Shown: positions 9,526 through 19,710, counted from the stretch's first letter. The stretch is DNA of 39,454 bases from Isotricha intestinalis (GCA_023807065.1 JAJJLU010000470.1:1-39454); one strand, 5' to 3'. Translations and numbers: made by a program. The notes: a model not told the origin generated them from the letters alone.

Positions 9526-12500
9526 TCACTTTGAAGAAATATTTTCAGAATAAAAACGAAAATTTTCAGTAATATCATATTCACTTTCTTCTTCTTTTTG
9601 TTCATTTATTAAAAATATTTGTCCATTTTTAAGATATTTAGGATCATTATTTAAACTTTTAAATTTATTATTAAGTAATTCATAAATATCTTTTGGAAGA
9701 AAAGTATAAATAATTTTAAATTTAATCCATAATTTATTTATCATTAATTGTAATTTTTTAAATAAATAATCAATATTAGAAGAATTAGTTTTAAAAAAAT
9801 ATTTAGAAACTCCTTTTTTAAAAATTCTGACAGAAAAAAAATTTAAATATCTTAAAAATTGTTCGGAATATTGTATTCTAAAAGGAAGAATAATAAAAGT
9901 TCTATCAATATCAATATATCCTTCATCATCAACAATTTTATTGATTAAAGTTTTCATTGTTTCTTTTGCATTTAATTGTTCATTATAATTTGTTATTGTA
10001 AAATGTAAAGTATGTTTATTTATTGGAGAAGGTGAATTTGAACTTTTTGGACTTGAAGTATTAAAATTAATATTATTATTATTATTATTATTATTTGGAG
10101 TACTATTTGATATTGTATTCAATGTTAAATTATTTTTTTTATCTAAACCTAGTTTAAAATATAATTCTTTTATTGATATTATTCTCTTTTTTTCCTTATA
10201 TTTAAATCTTGTTAATACTTTTCTTAAAGCTAATATATATTCCTTTGCTATTTTTTGATTTTTTATTATTTTATCTTCTGATATATTTATTGGTTGTTTA
10301 TATACTAAAGTCCAAAAAATATATAAATCTTGACAAAAATAAAAAAAAAGTGAAAAAGGCCTTTGAATAAAAATTAAAATTGTTTCATAAAAACAAAAAT
10401 AATTTGAAGATTCATAAATTGAATGATAAATACTTTTAATTAAAGCAAAAGGATAAACAATAATACCAATAAATAACATTAGAATAAAATAAATAAAAGC
10501 AACAAAAAAATATAATATTTTAGAAAAACAATAATTTAATTTAATAACTTTTTCATCTTCATTATAATGAGAATAAATTATTAATATTATTATAAAAATT
10601 AAAGCACAAAAATTGAAAGGAGCAGGACAAACAATAATTAAACCAAATTTTTCATCCCATTTAATTCTTTCATGAACTAAAATTAAATCACTTCTTGTTT
10701 CAGTATTAGATTTTTCTTCATAAAGTTCGAATAAATTATTTATTATACAAACAATTAAATTAAATAACATTATATTTGAAATTACTGTATATGAAATTAA
10801 TAAAATATATCCAAAAAGTTTCATTTGTGAAAAATTATCAAATTCAATTTGACCAAAAGCTGAATTAAATAATGCTATAAAGCCTTTATATATATATTCA
10901 AAATCATTATTTGTTTTTTGAAATAAAATTGTAAAAATTTGAGCAAATAAAAAGGTAAAACAAAATGTAATTAATAAAAAAGCAGAAACATGAAAAAAAA
11001 TTTGAAATAAACTTCTAAAAAAACTTCCATAAACTTTTGTTCTTAATATTATTATTACAAATCTTAACCATGATGTTGTTATTATTATTGAATTAATTAT
11101 TCCTGTTATTAAAAAATATTTTTTTTCATCTTTTTCTTTATTATATAATTTTTTATAATTAACAAGACTTAAAATAGTAAATAATAAAAAAATTAAATTA
11201 GTTATCATTTCTAATAAATTTATTCTTAATCTTCTTCCAGTTTTATAATGATAAAAAGCACAAAAAACATAAGATAAAATAGTTGAATAAGCAAAATAAT
11301 GAGAAATAATAATTAAACAATAATAAGTTTTATTTTCTTCTTTTTGAATATTATTAACATAAAAAAAAACAATAATTTGATTTATAATTGTACTCATTAT
11401 CATTGCAACATTAGAAATAATAAATCTAATGGAAGAATTTTGAATAAAATGATAAAATTGAAAAGAATAAATTGAATTTCTAGAAGTATAATTAATATCA
11501 ATGACATTATGATAATTTTCATAATTAATATTTGCTTTTAGAATTCTAGTTAATCTAAAAAAGTGAAAAAACTTTTCTTCTTTTCCATTTCCATACCAAA
11601 TTTTTCCTATTAAATCTCCAACATTAGAATCTCTTAATAAAATACTAAAATTATTTTCAGCATAAATTTCTAAAGCAGATCTTCCAATATAATCAGTTTG
11701 TTCTCTTAAAAAAAAATTTAATATATCTTCATCTTTTAAACTTGATTGAATACATTCACCAAATTTAAATAATTCATTTGCAATTACTTCAGTTTTATTT
11801 TTTATTTTTAAACTTATACTTCCTATTTTATTCAAATATTCTATTGCTAAAGCAATTGATACTAAAGGAAAATGACATTTTAAAATTAAATCTTCTGTTG
11901 ATGTTATACATAATAAATTTTTACATGTTTTTTCTACATAATCTAAATTTATATATTGAATGTTTATTTGAGATAATAAATTTAATGAATCAAATAAATA
12001 TTCTCCATAACGCAAATTATCAATTAATATTAATTGAACATTTATTTTTATAAGAGAATTTAGATTTGATGTATTTATTAAATCTTTTTCTGATTCTATT
12101 ATACTTCTTTTTGGAGATATTTTTTTTCTTTTTTTCCTTTTTTTTTCTAATAAATCTAATGAATGACCTCTTTTAATTGGTTTCTTATTAAAAACTGATT
12201 TCTTTTTTTTATCTTCTTTTTCTTTTTTTGAATTATTTTTATCCTTTTTTATTGTTTCGGTATTTAAAATTTTTATATCATTATTTTCACTTTTTTTTTC
12301 ATTTTCATCTTCTTCTTTTATATTTAAAATTCCAGTATTACAACTTTTTATATTTGAATTCTTATCTAAAAATGAACTTAAAGGACTTGAATTAATAATT
12401 TTTTTTTTTAAAATTATTGTGGTTTTATTTAAAGAAAGTAAATTAAAATTATTTTTTGTTTGAATATGATTTAAAACTTTAATGAATTCATTTACTGATG

Positions 12501-14421
12501 ATGGATTTGAAGAATAAATAAAATTAGAATAAATATAAGGATTTGTTAATATATTACTTTTAAATTTGCATTTGGCTTTTTTTGTATTTTGAAAACTTTC
12601 AATAATAGAACTTAAATAATTTATATGTTTTAAATGTTGAGAAGAATTATCTAAATTTCTTATATTTATTAAATTATTAAAATCTTGATTATTATATTCA
12701 AAAGGTTTAATTTCTTCTTTTAAAAAATTTATTAAATCATCACCTTCATTTTCCCTATCTTTTGTATATAATATTTTCATAAATTTTTCATGTTTTAATT
12801 TATTTTGTTGTTTATAGATTAAATAAATATAATCTTCTGATTTTGGAGGAGGAGAATTTAAAAAATTTTTACAAACTTTAAATTTTAATAAACATTTAGC
12901 TAATCTAAAATATTTCTTTAATAATGCTATTGACATATATAATTCTGAAATATTTTTTTGATTTAAAGATTTATCTATTAACATTATTGAAATATTTTCA
13001 TCATTGTCTAAACATATATTAAATATTTCTAAAGGAACTTTCTTATTTTTTTTTTTTAAGTAAAATTCTTCTATAAAATATAAAGATAATTCTTTTAAAT
13101 CATACTTAAAAAAAATTGTTATTAAATCTTTAAATGAGGTTACAAAAGGTAAATAATATAATTTTTTTATTTCTTGTTTTAAAAATAAATTCCTGTTTAT
13201 TTTATATAAATCTTTTTCTTCATTTTGATTTAATTCTTCATATTCTTTTTTTAATTTTAATAATTTATTTTTATATTCTGTTTTTAACGTTATTTCTTGT
13301 TTTAAATAAATATCTTTTTGAATATTTTGATAATAATTATTCCATAATTCATAAGCTTGATTTTTTTCAAAATAAAAACCAATAGTTTTCCAAATTCTTC
13401 CTTCACTTAAAAAAAAATTTAAATTTTTATCCTTTGAAAAATATTCAATTCCTAAATAAAATTTTCTTTTAATTGTTTTTGTAAGTATTTTTCTTATTAA
13501 AATTATTTCATTTTTTGTAAATTCAGTTATATTTTTATTTTCTATTTTTCCTTCGATAAAAGTATCAAAAGAAAAATTATTTGTTAAACTTAATTTATTT
13601 ATAAAGTTTCTAAAATATAAATTATTTTTTTGTTTAATCACATTAGATTTACTTTTATAATTTAATAAAGCAAGAAAAAAAACTTCAACTTCATAATCAT
13701 ATTTCAAATCTTCTTTAACACAATTTATAGATATTTTACTATCATTGATTTTTTTTTTTTTTGGACTTATAAGACTATTATTAGGAAATTCAATTCCATT
13801 GTCTTCAATAATGAACATTTTAATATCATCTGCAATTGGATTTAAAAAATTTAAATTTTGAAATTCACTAATTTTTTCTTTTTTATTTTTTTGTAAATTA
13901 AATAAAGTAAAACTATTTTCTTCATCATTAGAATTTTGTTTATTTTCTATTTTTTCACTTGAATTAACACTTAAATTTTTTTTGAATTTTTTTTCTAAAA
14001 TTTGAATTTGTTTACCTGCAATTAATATAGATAATAATATATTATTTCTTGCTTGAATTAATTTTTTTTTATCTGTTTTATTTAGATTTATTTGATTATA
14101 AACTCCTATATAATCATATATATTAAATTCAGGAAAATCTTTAATCAGTAAAACTATATCATTGTAATTTCCATTCAAATATAATTGATATTTATTTTTA
14201 AAATTTTTTACTTTTTCTTCGTTTGGAAAATTTTCTAAAAATTTATTTGAAATTTCTGATATGTTTATTCCTAATTTTTCCATTTCAATATAAGTTGTTA
14301 TCCTTTTATATAAAAGAAAATTTTTTTTTTTTCCTGTGAAATTTGAAGATGAACTTTTTGATATTTGAATATTTGAAGGTGAAGGTAAAATATCATCTAT
14401 TTCATAATGTGAATAATTCAT
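9526..14421 (-). CDS. Large TRP-like cation channel
   Basis: It encodes 1,631 residues without an intron, ending in TGA. About 1,000 cytosolic residues precede the membrane part, with Lys/Glu-rich disordered linkers in the middle. A pre-channel linker (TDYIGRSALEIYAENNF, then DLIGKIWYG) resembles the segment before S1 in TRP-family proteins. S1-S6 run from about 1,000 to 1,234. The pore stretch near 1,180 reads GFIALFNSAFGQIEF, followed by S6 (SNIMLFNLIVCIINNLF). After S6 come WDEKFG and CPAPFN, then two or three further hydrophobic spans to about 1,365, more than the usual six. A low-complexity Asn run lies near residue 1,445. A non-selective or calcium-conducting channel is the family expectation; no voltage-sensor Arg series is evident in S4. 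It shares no regulatory arrangement with its neighbours. Confidence 0.82.
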   Translation of the reverse strand: MNYSHYEIDDILPSPSNIQISKSSSSNFTGKKKNFLLYKRITTYIEMEKLGINISEISNKFLENFPNEEKVKNFKNKYQLYLNGNYNDIVLLIKDFPEFNIYDYIGVYNQINLNKTDKKKLIQARNNILLSILIAGKQIQILEKKFKKNLSVNSSEKIENKQNSNDEENSFTLFNLQKNKKEKISEFQNLNFLNPIADDIKMFIIEDNGIEFPNNSLISPKKKKINDSKISINCVKEDLKYDYEVEVFFLALLNYKSKSNVIKQKNNLYFRNFINKLSLTNNFSFDTFIEGKIENKNITEFTKNEIILIRKILTKTIKRKFYLGIEYFSKDKNLNFFLSEGRIWKTIGFYFEKNQAYELWNNYYQNIQKDIYLKQEITLKTEYKNKLLKLKKEYEELNQNEEKDLYKINRNLFLKQEIKKLYYLPFVTSFKDLITIFFKYDLKELSLYFIEEFYLKKKNKKVPLEIFNICLDNDENISIMLIDKSLNQKNISELYMSIALLKKYFRLAKCLLKFKVCKNFLNSPPPKSEDYIYLIYKQQNKLKHEKFMKILYTKDRENEGDDLINFLKEEIKPFEYNNQDFNNLINIRNLDNSSQHLKHINYLSSIIESFQNTKKAKCKFKSNILTNPYIYSNFIYSSNPSSVNEFIKVLNHIQTKNNFNLLSLNKTTIILKKKIINSSPLSSFLDKNSNIKSCNTGILNIKEEDENEKKSENNDIKILNTETIKKDKNNSKKEKEDKKKKSVFNKKPIKRGHSLDLLEKKRKKRKKISPKRSIIESEKDLINTSNLNSLIKINVQLILIDNLRYGEYLFDSLNLLSQINIQYINLDYVEKTCKNLLCITSTEDLILKCHFPLVSIALAIEYLNKIGSISLKIKNKTEVIANELFKFGECIQSSLKDEDILNFFLREQTDYIGRSALEIYAENNFSILLRDSNVGDLIGKIWYGNGKEEKFFHFFRLTRILKANINYENYHNVIDINYTSRNSIYSFQFYHFIQNSSIRFIISNVAMIMSTIINQIIVFFYVNNIQKEENKTYYCLIIISHYFAYSTILSYVFCAFYHYKTGRRLRINLLEMITNLIFLLFTILSLVNYKKLYNKEKDEKKYFLITGIINSIIITTSWLRFVIIILRTKVYGSFFRSLFQIFFHVSAFLLITFCFTFLFAQIFTILFQKTNNDFEYIYKGFIALFNSAFGQIEFDNFSQMKLFGYILLISYTVISNIMLFNLIVCIINNLFELYEEKSNTETRSDLILVHERIKWDEKFGLIIVCPAPFNFCALIFIIILIIYSHYNEDEKVIKLNYCFSKILYFFVAFIYFILMLFIGIIVYPFALIKSIYHSIYESSNYFCFYETILIFIQRPFSLFFYFCQDLYIFWTLVYKQPINISEDKIIKNQKIAKEYILALRKVLTRFKYKEKKRIISIKELYFKLGLDKKNNLTLNTISNSTPNNNNNNNNINFNTSSPKSSNSPSPINKHTLHFTITNYNEQLNAKETMKTLINKIVDDEGYIDIDRTFIILPFRIQYSEQFLRYLNFFSVRIFKKGVSKYFFKTNSSNIDYLFKKLQLMINKLWIKFKIIYTFLPKDIYELLNNKFKSLNNDPKYLKNGQIFLINEQKEEESEYDITENFRFYSENISSK
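10072..10095 (-). repeat. ATT/AAT microsatellite inside the channel gene
   Basis: A trinucleotide run encodes about eight Asn in the cytosolic C-terminal tail of the channel. Because it is in frame, length changes would not break the gene. Confidence 0.8.
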
Positions 14422-14660
14422 TAAAAATAATTAATTAATAAAATTAGAAATTTATTTTTTTTTATTTCTTTTTATGAACAATATTATTATTTCACTTTTT
14501 AGTCTGTTTTATATAAATATTTAATTAGAGGTTTTTTAATTATTTAAAATTTTTTTTCAATTTTTCAAATAGTATTATTATTATATTTAAAATAATTATT
14601 TTTTCCTATTATTATAATATATAACTTTATTTTTTTAATTCACTTTTTTTTAAATCAAAA

Positions 14661-15062
14661 TTAAATTAAATTTAATTTGTTAATTTTTTCAGTTTCAGAG
14701 TCCTCTTGATTATTATTATATATAGTATCATTAATTTGATTATTGAAGGACATTTTATTTTCTTCTTTTAAATGATTATAATTATTGTTTATTTTCCAAT
14801 GTATAATTTCTAATATAATCATTAAAATAAAATCTATTATTGATGCTATAAAAAATTCTAATGAAAGAAATAAAGAAACTTTTTTTTCTATTTCTTTTTC
14901 ATCTTTTGTTTCTTTTTTAACATGAATTCTTATATTTGTTCCCATTCTTTCTATTATTTCTTTATTTTCAGTTATTGTTAAAATACCAAATATTAAATAT
15001 ATAATTCCTCCTGTTAAAAAAACAATTTTTAAAGTTTCTACTAATAAAATTGCCTTTCCCAT
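14661..15062 (-). CDS. Small two-span membrane protein
   Basis: It encodes 133 residues that I do not recognise. Two hydrophobic segments lie at about 8-30 (VETLKIVFLTGGIIYLIFGI) and about 63-91 (LFLSLEFFIASIIDFILMII). A charged loop (HVKKETKDEKEIEKK) separates them, and a polar Asn/Glu-rich tail follows. Ends and loop are hydrophilic, so a hairpin topology with both termini on the same side is likely. There is no cleavable signal peptide that I would trust. It lies 239 bases upstream of the channel start on the same strand. Proximity alone does not make it a channel subunit. Confidence 0.75.
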   Translation of the reverse strand: MGKAILLVETLKIVFLTGGIIYLIFGILTITENKEIIERMGTNIRIHVKKETKDEKEIEKKVSLFLSLEFFIASIIDFILMIILEIIHWKINNNYNHLKEENKMSFNNQINDTIYNNNQEDSETEKINKLNLI

Positions 15063-15260
15063 TTTTAATAATTAATTGATTTTTTTGTTTCTATTAAATT
15101 GAATAAAAAAGAATTTTATAAATATTATATTTAAGAAAATAAAAAAACATTTAATTATTAAAAAATAGTAATTAAGAAAATATTTTATTTTAAATTTTAT
15201 TATTCTACAATATTATGTAAAAAAATTTAAATTAAAAAATAAATTAATAAATATATTAAT

Positions 15261-16397
15261 TTATTTATTATTATCAAAAAGTGAATTTTCATAAGTTTCA
15301 ACTTTACTTGGAAAAGAAGTAATATAATTTAAATTATTATTAGAATTAGTACTTGATAAAAAAGATTTTTTATTAAAATTAATTAAACTTTGATATAATT
15401 CATCTTTAATAAATATACTATTTTTAAATAAATTTTTATGAGATTTTTGTTCATTATTTAATCTTTTATGTGGAATAGAAATTTTTTTTGTTTTTTTTTC
15501 ATTTACAAATTCTTTAAACATATTACAAACATCATTTAAGAAGAAAATTTTATATAAATGATTTAATTTTTTTATTTCATGATAATTTTTAATTAATTCA
15601 ATTTCACTTTTAATTTTATCATAAGATGATAATAATATTTTATTAATATTAATTTGAATTAAATGTATTTTTTCCATTTTTTCAATATATTCTTTTTTAT
15701 AAGAATTTAAAACTTGAATTAATTCATCTATTTGTTTAATTGAATTTTCTAAAGTTTCTTTATAAACACTTTCAAAATTATTATTACAATTTAATTTTTC
15801 TTTAATTAAATTATCCCAATTATAATTTGTAAAATAATCTAAATTATTAAAACAACTTTTAATATATTGATTTAATTGAATAATTTTATGTTGAGAATGT
15901 TTAATTGAAATACAATAATTACAAACAAATTCATTACAATTTAAACAATAATTATATATTTTCATTTCATGAATTAAACATTTAAATTCTGAAACTTCAT
16001 TTTTTTCCTTCAATAATTTGTGATGTGAATTTCCTATTTCATTATGAATTTTTAAACATTCATTACAAAAATATTGATTACAATTTTCACAATATATTTC
16101 ACATATTTTTTTATGCATTTTACAATTTGGTTTATTTTTTTTTTCTAAATTTTCTTTTTCTTTTATGTTCAATATTGATAAAAATATATTTGAATCTAAT
16201 TCAATATTTCCTTTTGAACAAAGAGAACATTCTATTTTTATTTTATTTGAATTAATTAAATTATTTAAAATTGTAAATTGATCTTTAAAAAATGAATGAA
16301 ATATACAATCATTACATAATAAATGTTTACAAGATAAAATATTTAATGTTTTTTCATTTCCTTCTAAAAAACATTTTGAACATTTCAAGGATTCCAT
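15261..16397 (-). CDS. RING and double B-box (TRIM-like) protein
   Basis: It encodes 378 residues. An N-terminal C3HC4 RING uses C6, C9, C23, H25, C28, C31, C57 and C60. Two B-boxes follow: C91, H94, C102, C105, C110, C113, H117 and H125; then C139, H142, C150, C153, C158, C161, H166 and H169. All metal ligands are intact. A helical coiled-coil region spans about 195-290. This is the tripartite order of TRIM proteins, which act as ubiquitin ligases, and no C-terminal substrate domain such as SPRY or NHL is seen. The tail is Ser/Asn-rich. The RING loop between C31 and C57 is longer than usual, so ligase activity is likely but unproven. Confidence 0.85.
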   Translation of the reverse strand: MESLKCSKCFLEGNEKTLNILSCKHLLCNDCIFHSFFKDQFTILNNLINSNKIKIECSLCSKGNIELDSNIFLSILNIKEKENLEKKNKPNCKMHKKICEIYCENCNQYFCNECLKIHNEIGNSHHKLLKEKNEVSEFKCLIHEMKIYNYCLNCNEFVCNYCISIKHSQHKIIQLNQYIKSCFNNLDYFTNYNWDNLIKEKLNCNNNFESVYKETLENSIKQIDELIQVLNSYKKEYIEKMEKIHLIQININKILLSSYDKIKSEIELIKNYHEIKKLNHLYKIFFLNDVCNMFKEFVNEKKTKKISIPHKRLNNEQKSHKNLFKNSIFIKDELYQSLINFNKKSFLSSTNSNNNLNYITSFPSKVETYENSLFDNNK

Positions 16398-16807
16398 TTA
16401 AATATTTTTTTTGTTATTTTTATTTAAATTATCAATTATTTAAATGATTTTTTTGTTCTGTTATTTCATTTTTTTTATTTATTTTGTTTAATTTTATAAA
16501 GGTTTATTCAATTACTTTTGAAATTGATATGAAATTTAAAAAATATTATTTTTAGAATATTATTTATTTATAAATAGATTTATTTATAATAAAGATATGA
16601 TTTTTGTCATATTCATAATTGGTTTTATATTGATTGAAGTTTATATCAAAATTTCGGTAATTTCATTTATTTTTCGACAAATCAAATTATAATTCACAGA
16701 AAAAAAATTAAAAAAAATTATACAAGAATCTTCAATTCTTGTTTATAATCAATTTAATAAATCCTATCAATATAAGAATCATAATTATATTTTAATTATC
16801 ATTATAT
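16398..16807. other. Gene-free A/T spacer
   Basis: This is the 5' flank of the TRIM-like gene. I see only A/T-rich DNA with no open frame or RNA-like feature. The broken coiled-coil frame begins just beyond it. Confidence 0.5.
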
Positions 16808-17044
16808 TTATTTTTTATTTTCTAATATTATATATTCTATAAATATATAATTTTTATAATTTTTATAATATTTTTTTATTTGAAAAATGTTATTATTCTT
16901 TTTTAATAATTGTTTTAAATCATTGATTTTTTTTCTTTTATTTTTCCAAATATATATTTTTTCTACTTTTTTCCTTAATCCATCTATTTCTTTTTTATTT
17001 TCTTTTAATTCATAATCTTCTTAATCTACAAATTGCTCTAACCT
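16808..17044 (-). pseudogene. Broken coiled-coil reading frame
   Basis: On the minus strand 70 sense codons run from 17020 down to a TAA at 16808-16810 with strongly helical, charged composition (EDYELKENKKEIDGLRKKVE, then KKINDLKQLLKK). The frame continues upstream as RLEQFVD but is split by TAA at 17021-17023, where one base change from CAA would restore a Gln that suits the heptad. Another stop, TGA 17045-17047, lies just before. No ATG starts the segment and no intron of plausible size removes both stops. I read it as the decayed 3' part of a coiled-coil gene. An unrecognised spliced exon is the alternative. Confidence 0.45.
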
Positions 17045-17161
17045 TCATGGATATAAAAAGAAAAAAAAAGAAGAATTTATGATTAAAAGAAATTCATATT
17101 AAATCCAAATATAATTTATTTCTTTTATTTATATAAATTTAAATAATATTCAATCAAAATA

Positions 17162-19045
17162 TCAAAAATTAACTCCATTGATTTTAATATTAGGATTTTT
17201 ACTATGAAATATTTTTATCCATTTAATTTCTTCTTGACTAAAATTTTTATTTTTTTCTTTTTGAACATTCCAAGGAATAAAACTAATTTCTTTAACATGT
17301 TTAATTTCTAAGAAAAAATTTAAAAAACCTTGCATAGGTAAATTACCATTTTGATTAAAAGAATAACTTTCAATAGTTTGATTTTGATAAATTGCTTTAA
17401 AAATTGGCATATAATTAATCATATTTAAATTCATTCCATCAAGATTTAATTTTTTTAAAGTTTTATTATTTTTTATTAAATTTCCTATTTCTACATTTTG
17501 AGAAGCATCTTTTAAAACATTAAAACTAATATCTAAAAAAATAATATTGCAATTTTCACTTGAAAAAATTTCAGAAAAAATTTTAAAATCATTTAAATTT
17601 AAATTCACATTTCTGATTGATAAATTTCTTAAATTTAAATTAGAAATAATTATTTTAAAACATTCACCAGAATTATTTAAATTGCAATAAGATAAATTTA
17701 AAGAAGATAAATTTGGATGATTTTTTAAACCATTTTTTAATAGTTTTAAACCTTCAGTTGTTATATATTTATTATTATTTAAATATAATCTACTTAAAGT
17801 TTTATTTTCTTCTAAAAAATATCCTAATTCTCTCATTGAAGAATCGCTTAATAAATTATTTCCTAAGTTTAAATATCTTATTCTTTTTCTGAATAAAGAA
17901 TCAATTAATATTTTTAAAGCTTTATTTGTTAATTTTGCATCATTAAAATTAATCCATCTTATATTAAAATTTTCTAAAAATAATTTTGCAAGATAATTCC
18001 ATACTTTAAATCCTTCATTAAGAATATTATTATTATAAAAAGCAAATTTTTTTAAATTATTATATTCAATAATCACATTTATAAATTCTTTAAAATAAAA
18101 AGTTCCTTGATTAAAATCATTAAATTTAACAACAATTTTTTCAATAATTGTTTTTTGTTCTCTTTTATCAAAAGGAATTCCTCTTCTTAAGAAAGTACTA
18201 AACAAATTATATTCTGGTTGATTAATATTATATGATTTACTTAAAATAGAAAATTTATTTGTATTTTTATCAATAATTAATTTTTCATTATTATCTTCAA
18301 AATTTAAAGTATCTTTTTTATATAAATTTTCTTCAAATTGATTAGTTTTCTTATTAATTTTTAAATATTGTTTAAAAGGTTTTTCATAATTTCCTTTATA
18401 TAAAAATTCACTTGTTTGATAATTTACATTTTCATTTATATTTGTATAAATAACTAATTCATTTTCTCTTTCTTCATTTTCTCCTTGTTCTTTATCATCT
18501 AAATTTATTTCATTATCTGAATAATTAATATTATTTGATTCATATATTTTTTTTGTTCTTTCTGATAAATCTATTTTACAATTTCTTAAATCAAAATAAT
18601 ATTTTGATTTTGTTTTTAATGCATATAAAGAAAAAAAAACTGGATCTTGCTTTTTTATATTTGAAAAATCTACTATTGAAAATCTTATTAATTTATTTAT
18701 TGTTAATGGAATTAAAAATTTTATTTTTGATATTTTCTTTGTAATAATTAAACTTTCTTGTGTTTGAATATAATATAAAAATGTATTTGATAAATGAAAA
18801 TGAGATTTATATTTTTTTAAGATATTATTTGAAGTATTATCAAATATTAAATCAAAATTTAAATTTGTATCTTTTGTTATTAATTCTGATGTGATTATTT
18901 CAAAACCTAATATTTTTGGTCTTTTTTGCCAAATTAATTTATATATTATTATATCAAAATCTCCTGTTACAATAGGAATTTTTTCATAAAGAGATAACTC
19001 ATTGTTTTTAATAGATTTTTTTTTATTTGAAGATGAAGTTCCCAT
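17162..19045 (-). CDS. Leucine-rich-repeat protein with N-myristoylation-type start
   Basis: It encodes 627 residues ending in TGA. I start at ATG 19043-19045, giving MGTSSSNKKK; the frame is open further upstream but only from a TTG through A/T leader sequence. Gly2 followed by Ser at position 5 and Lys after it fits N-myristoylation, suggesting membrane attachment. Residues 1-300 are unassigned. Near 300-330 FNDFNQGTFYFKEFINVI looks like a degenerate EF-hand. From about 355 to 600 there are RNase-inhibitor-type LRRs: RYLNLGNNLLSD, SRLYLNNNKYIT, SSLNLSYCNLNN, IFLDISFNVLKD and KKLNLDGMNLN. Such LRR arrays bind proteins. Its start lies only 71 bases from the divergent p24 gene, so the two share a promoter region. 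Confidence 0.82.
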   Translation of the reverse strand: MGTSSSNKKKSIKNNELSLYEKIPIVTGDFDIIIYKLIWQKRPKILGFEIITSELITKDTNLNFDLIFDNTSNNILKKYKSHFHLSNTFLYYIQTQESLIITKKISKIKFLIPLTINKLIRFSIVDFSNIKKQDPVFFSLYALKTKSKYYFDLRNCKIDLSERTKKIYESNNINYSDNEINLDDKEQGENEERENELVIYTNINENVNYQTSEFLYKGNYEKPFKQYLKINKKTNQFEENLYKKDTLNFEDNNEKLIIDKNTNKFSILSKSYNINQPEYNLFSTFLRRGIPFDKREQKTIIEKIVVKFNDFNQGTFYFKEFINVIIEYNNLKKFAFYNNNILNEGFKVWNYLAKLFLENFNIRWINFNDAKLTNKALKILIDSLFRKRIRYLNLGNNLLSDSSMRELGYFLEENKTLSRLYLNNNKYITTEGLKLLKNGLKNHPNLSSLNLSYCNLNNSGECFKIIISNLNLRNLSIRNVNLNLNDFKIFSEIFSSENCNIIFLDISFNVLKDASQNVEIGNLIKNNKTLKKLNLDGMNLNMINYMPIFKAIYQNQTIESYSFNQNGNLPMQGFLNFFLEIKHVKEISFIPWNVQKEKNKNFSQEEIKWIKIFHSKNPNIKINGVNF

Positions 19046-19116
19046 AATATAAAAAAAAATTATTAAATAACTTTTTAACTTCTTTAAAAATAAACACAAA
19101 TAAACATTTAAAAAAA
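19046..19116. promoter_or_regulatory. Compact bidirectional promoter region
   Basis: Only 71 bases separate the start codons of the divergent LRR and p24 genes, so promoter and both leaders must fit here or overlap the coding ends. It is A/T-rich with homopolymer A runs next to each ATG. I see no named motif. Confidence 0.5.
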
Positions 19117-19710
19117 ATGAATGCTTTAAATTCTATAATTTTCCTAATATTAATATTAAAAATAGTATCACAACAAACATCATTTGAAATAACATTATTA
19201 GAAAAAGAAGAAAAATGTTTTGAAGAATATTATAAAACAGGGACAGTAATAATAATGTCAATATATAGTGAAAACCCAATAGGATTAACAATATATATGC
19301 CATCAAAACAATTATTATATGGTAATATAACAGAAAATCATCAATTTTCTTTTATTTCAGAAGAAAATGATTATTATGAATTTTGTATGTTTAATGAAAA
19401 TGAAAATTCTGTTAATTTAACTTTTATTATTAAATGTGGAATTGCTGCAAAAGATTTTTCTTCTTTAGCTAAAACTAGAGATTTTCAAAAAAGTGAAATA
19501 GAAATTGAAAAAATTATTGAAAGAAAAAAAAATATTCAACATTTTTATTCTAGATATAATAAACTTCAGAGATTCTTTGAAATTTCTTTAGATAATTTAA
19601 CCAATAAAATTATTTCTTGCTCTTGTATTATTATTTTTGTTATGATTGTTATTGGAGGTCTTGAAACTTATTATTTAAAAAAATTTATGGAAAGAAGAAA
19701 AATTATTTAA
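19117..19710 (+). CDS. p24 (emp24/gp25L) family cargo receptor
   Basis: This 197-residue type I membrane protein has the full p24 plan. A signal peptide covers about residues 1-19 (ALNSIIFLILILKIVSQQ). A GOLD domain follows at about 20-108 with the conserved disulfide pair C34 and C90. A coiled-coil stalk lies at about 122-158, a single transmembrane helix at about 165-187, and a short cytosolic tail YLKKFMERRKII. p24 proteins cycle between ER and Golgi in COPI and COPII vesicles and select secretory cargo such as GPI-anchored proteins. The dibasic Lys and Arg pairs in the tail fit coat binding. The length is typical of the family. Codon usage changes sharply within it: Ile is almost all ATA before residue 72 and almost all ATT afterwards. 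Confidence 0.93.
   Translation: MNALNSIIFLILILKIVSQQTSFEITLLEKEEKCFEEYYKTGTVIIMSIYSENPIGLTIYMPSKQLLYGNITENHQFSFISEENDYYEFCMFNENENSVNLTFIIKCGIAAKDFSSLAKTRDFQKSEIEIEKIIERKKNIQHFYSRYNKLQRFFEISLDNLTNKIISCSCIIIFVMIVIGGLETYYLKKFMERRKII

Noticed and set aside
19046..19099. Upstream extension of the LRR protein by 18 residues
   Set aside because: It begins at TTG, reads like A/T leader sequence, and the ATG at 19045 gives a good N-myristoylation start.
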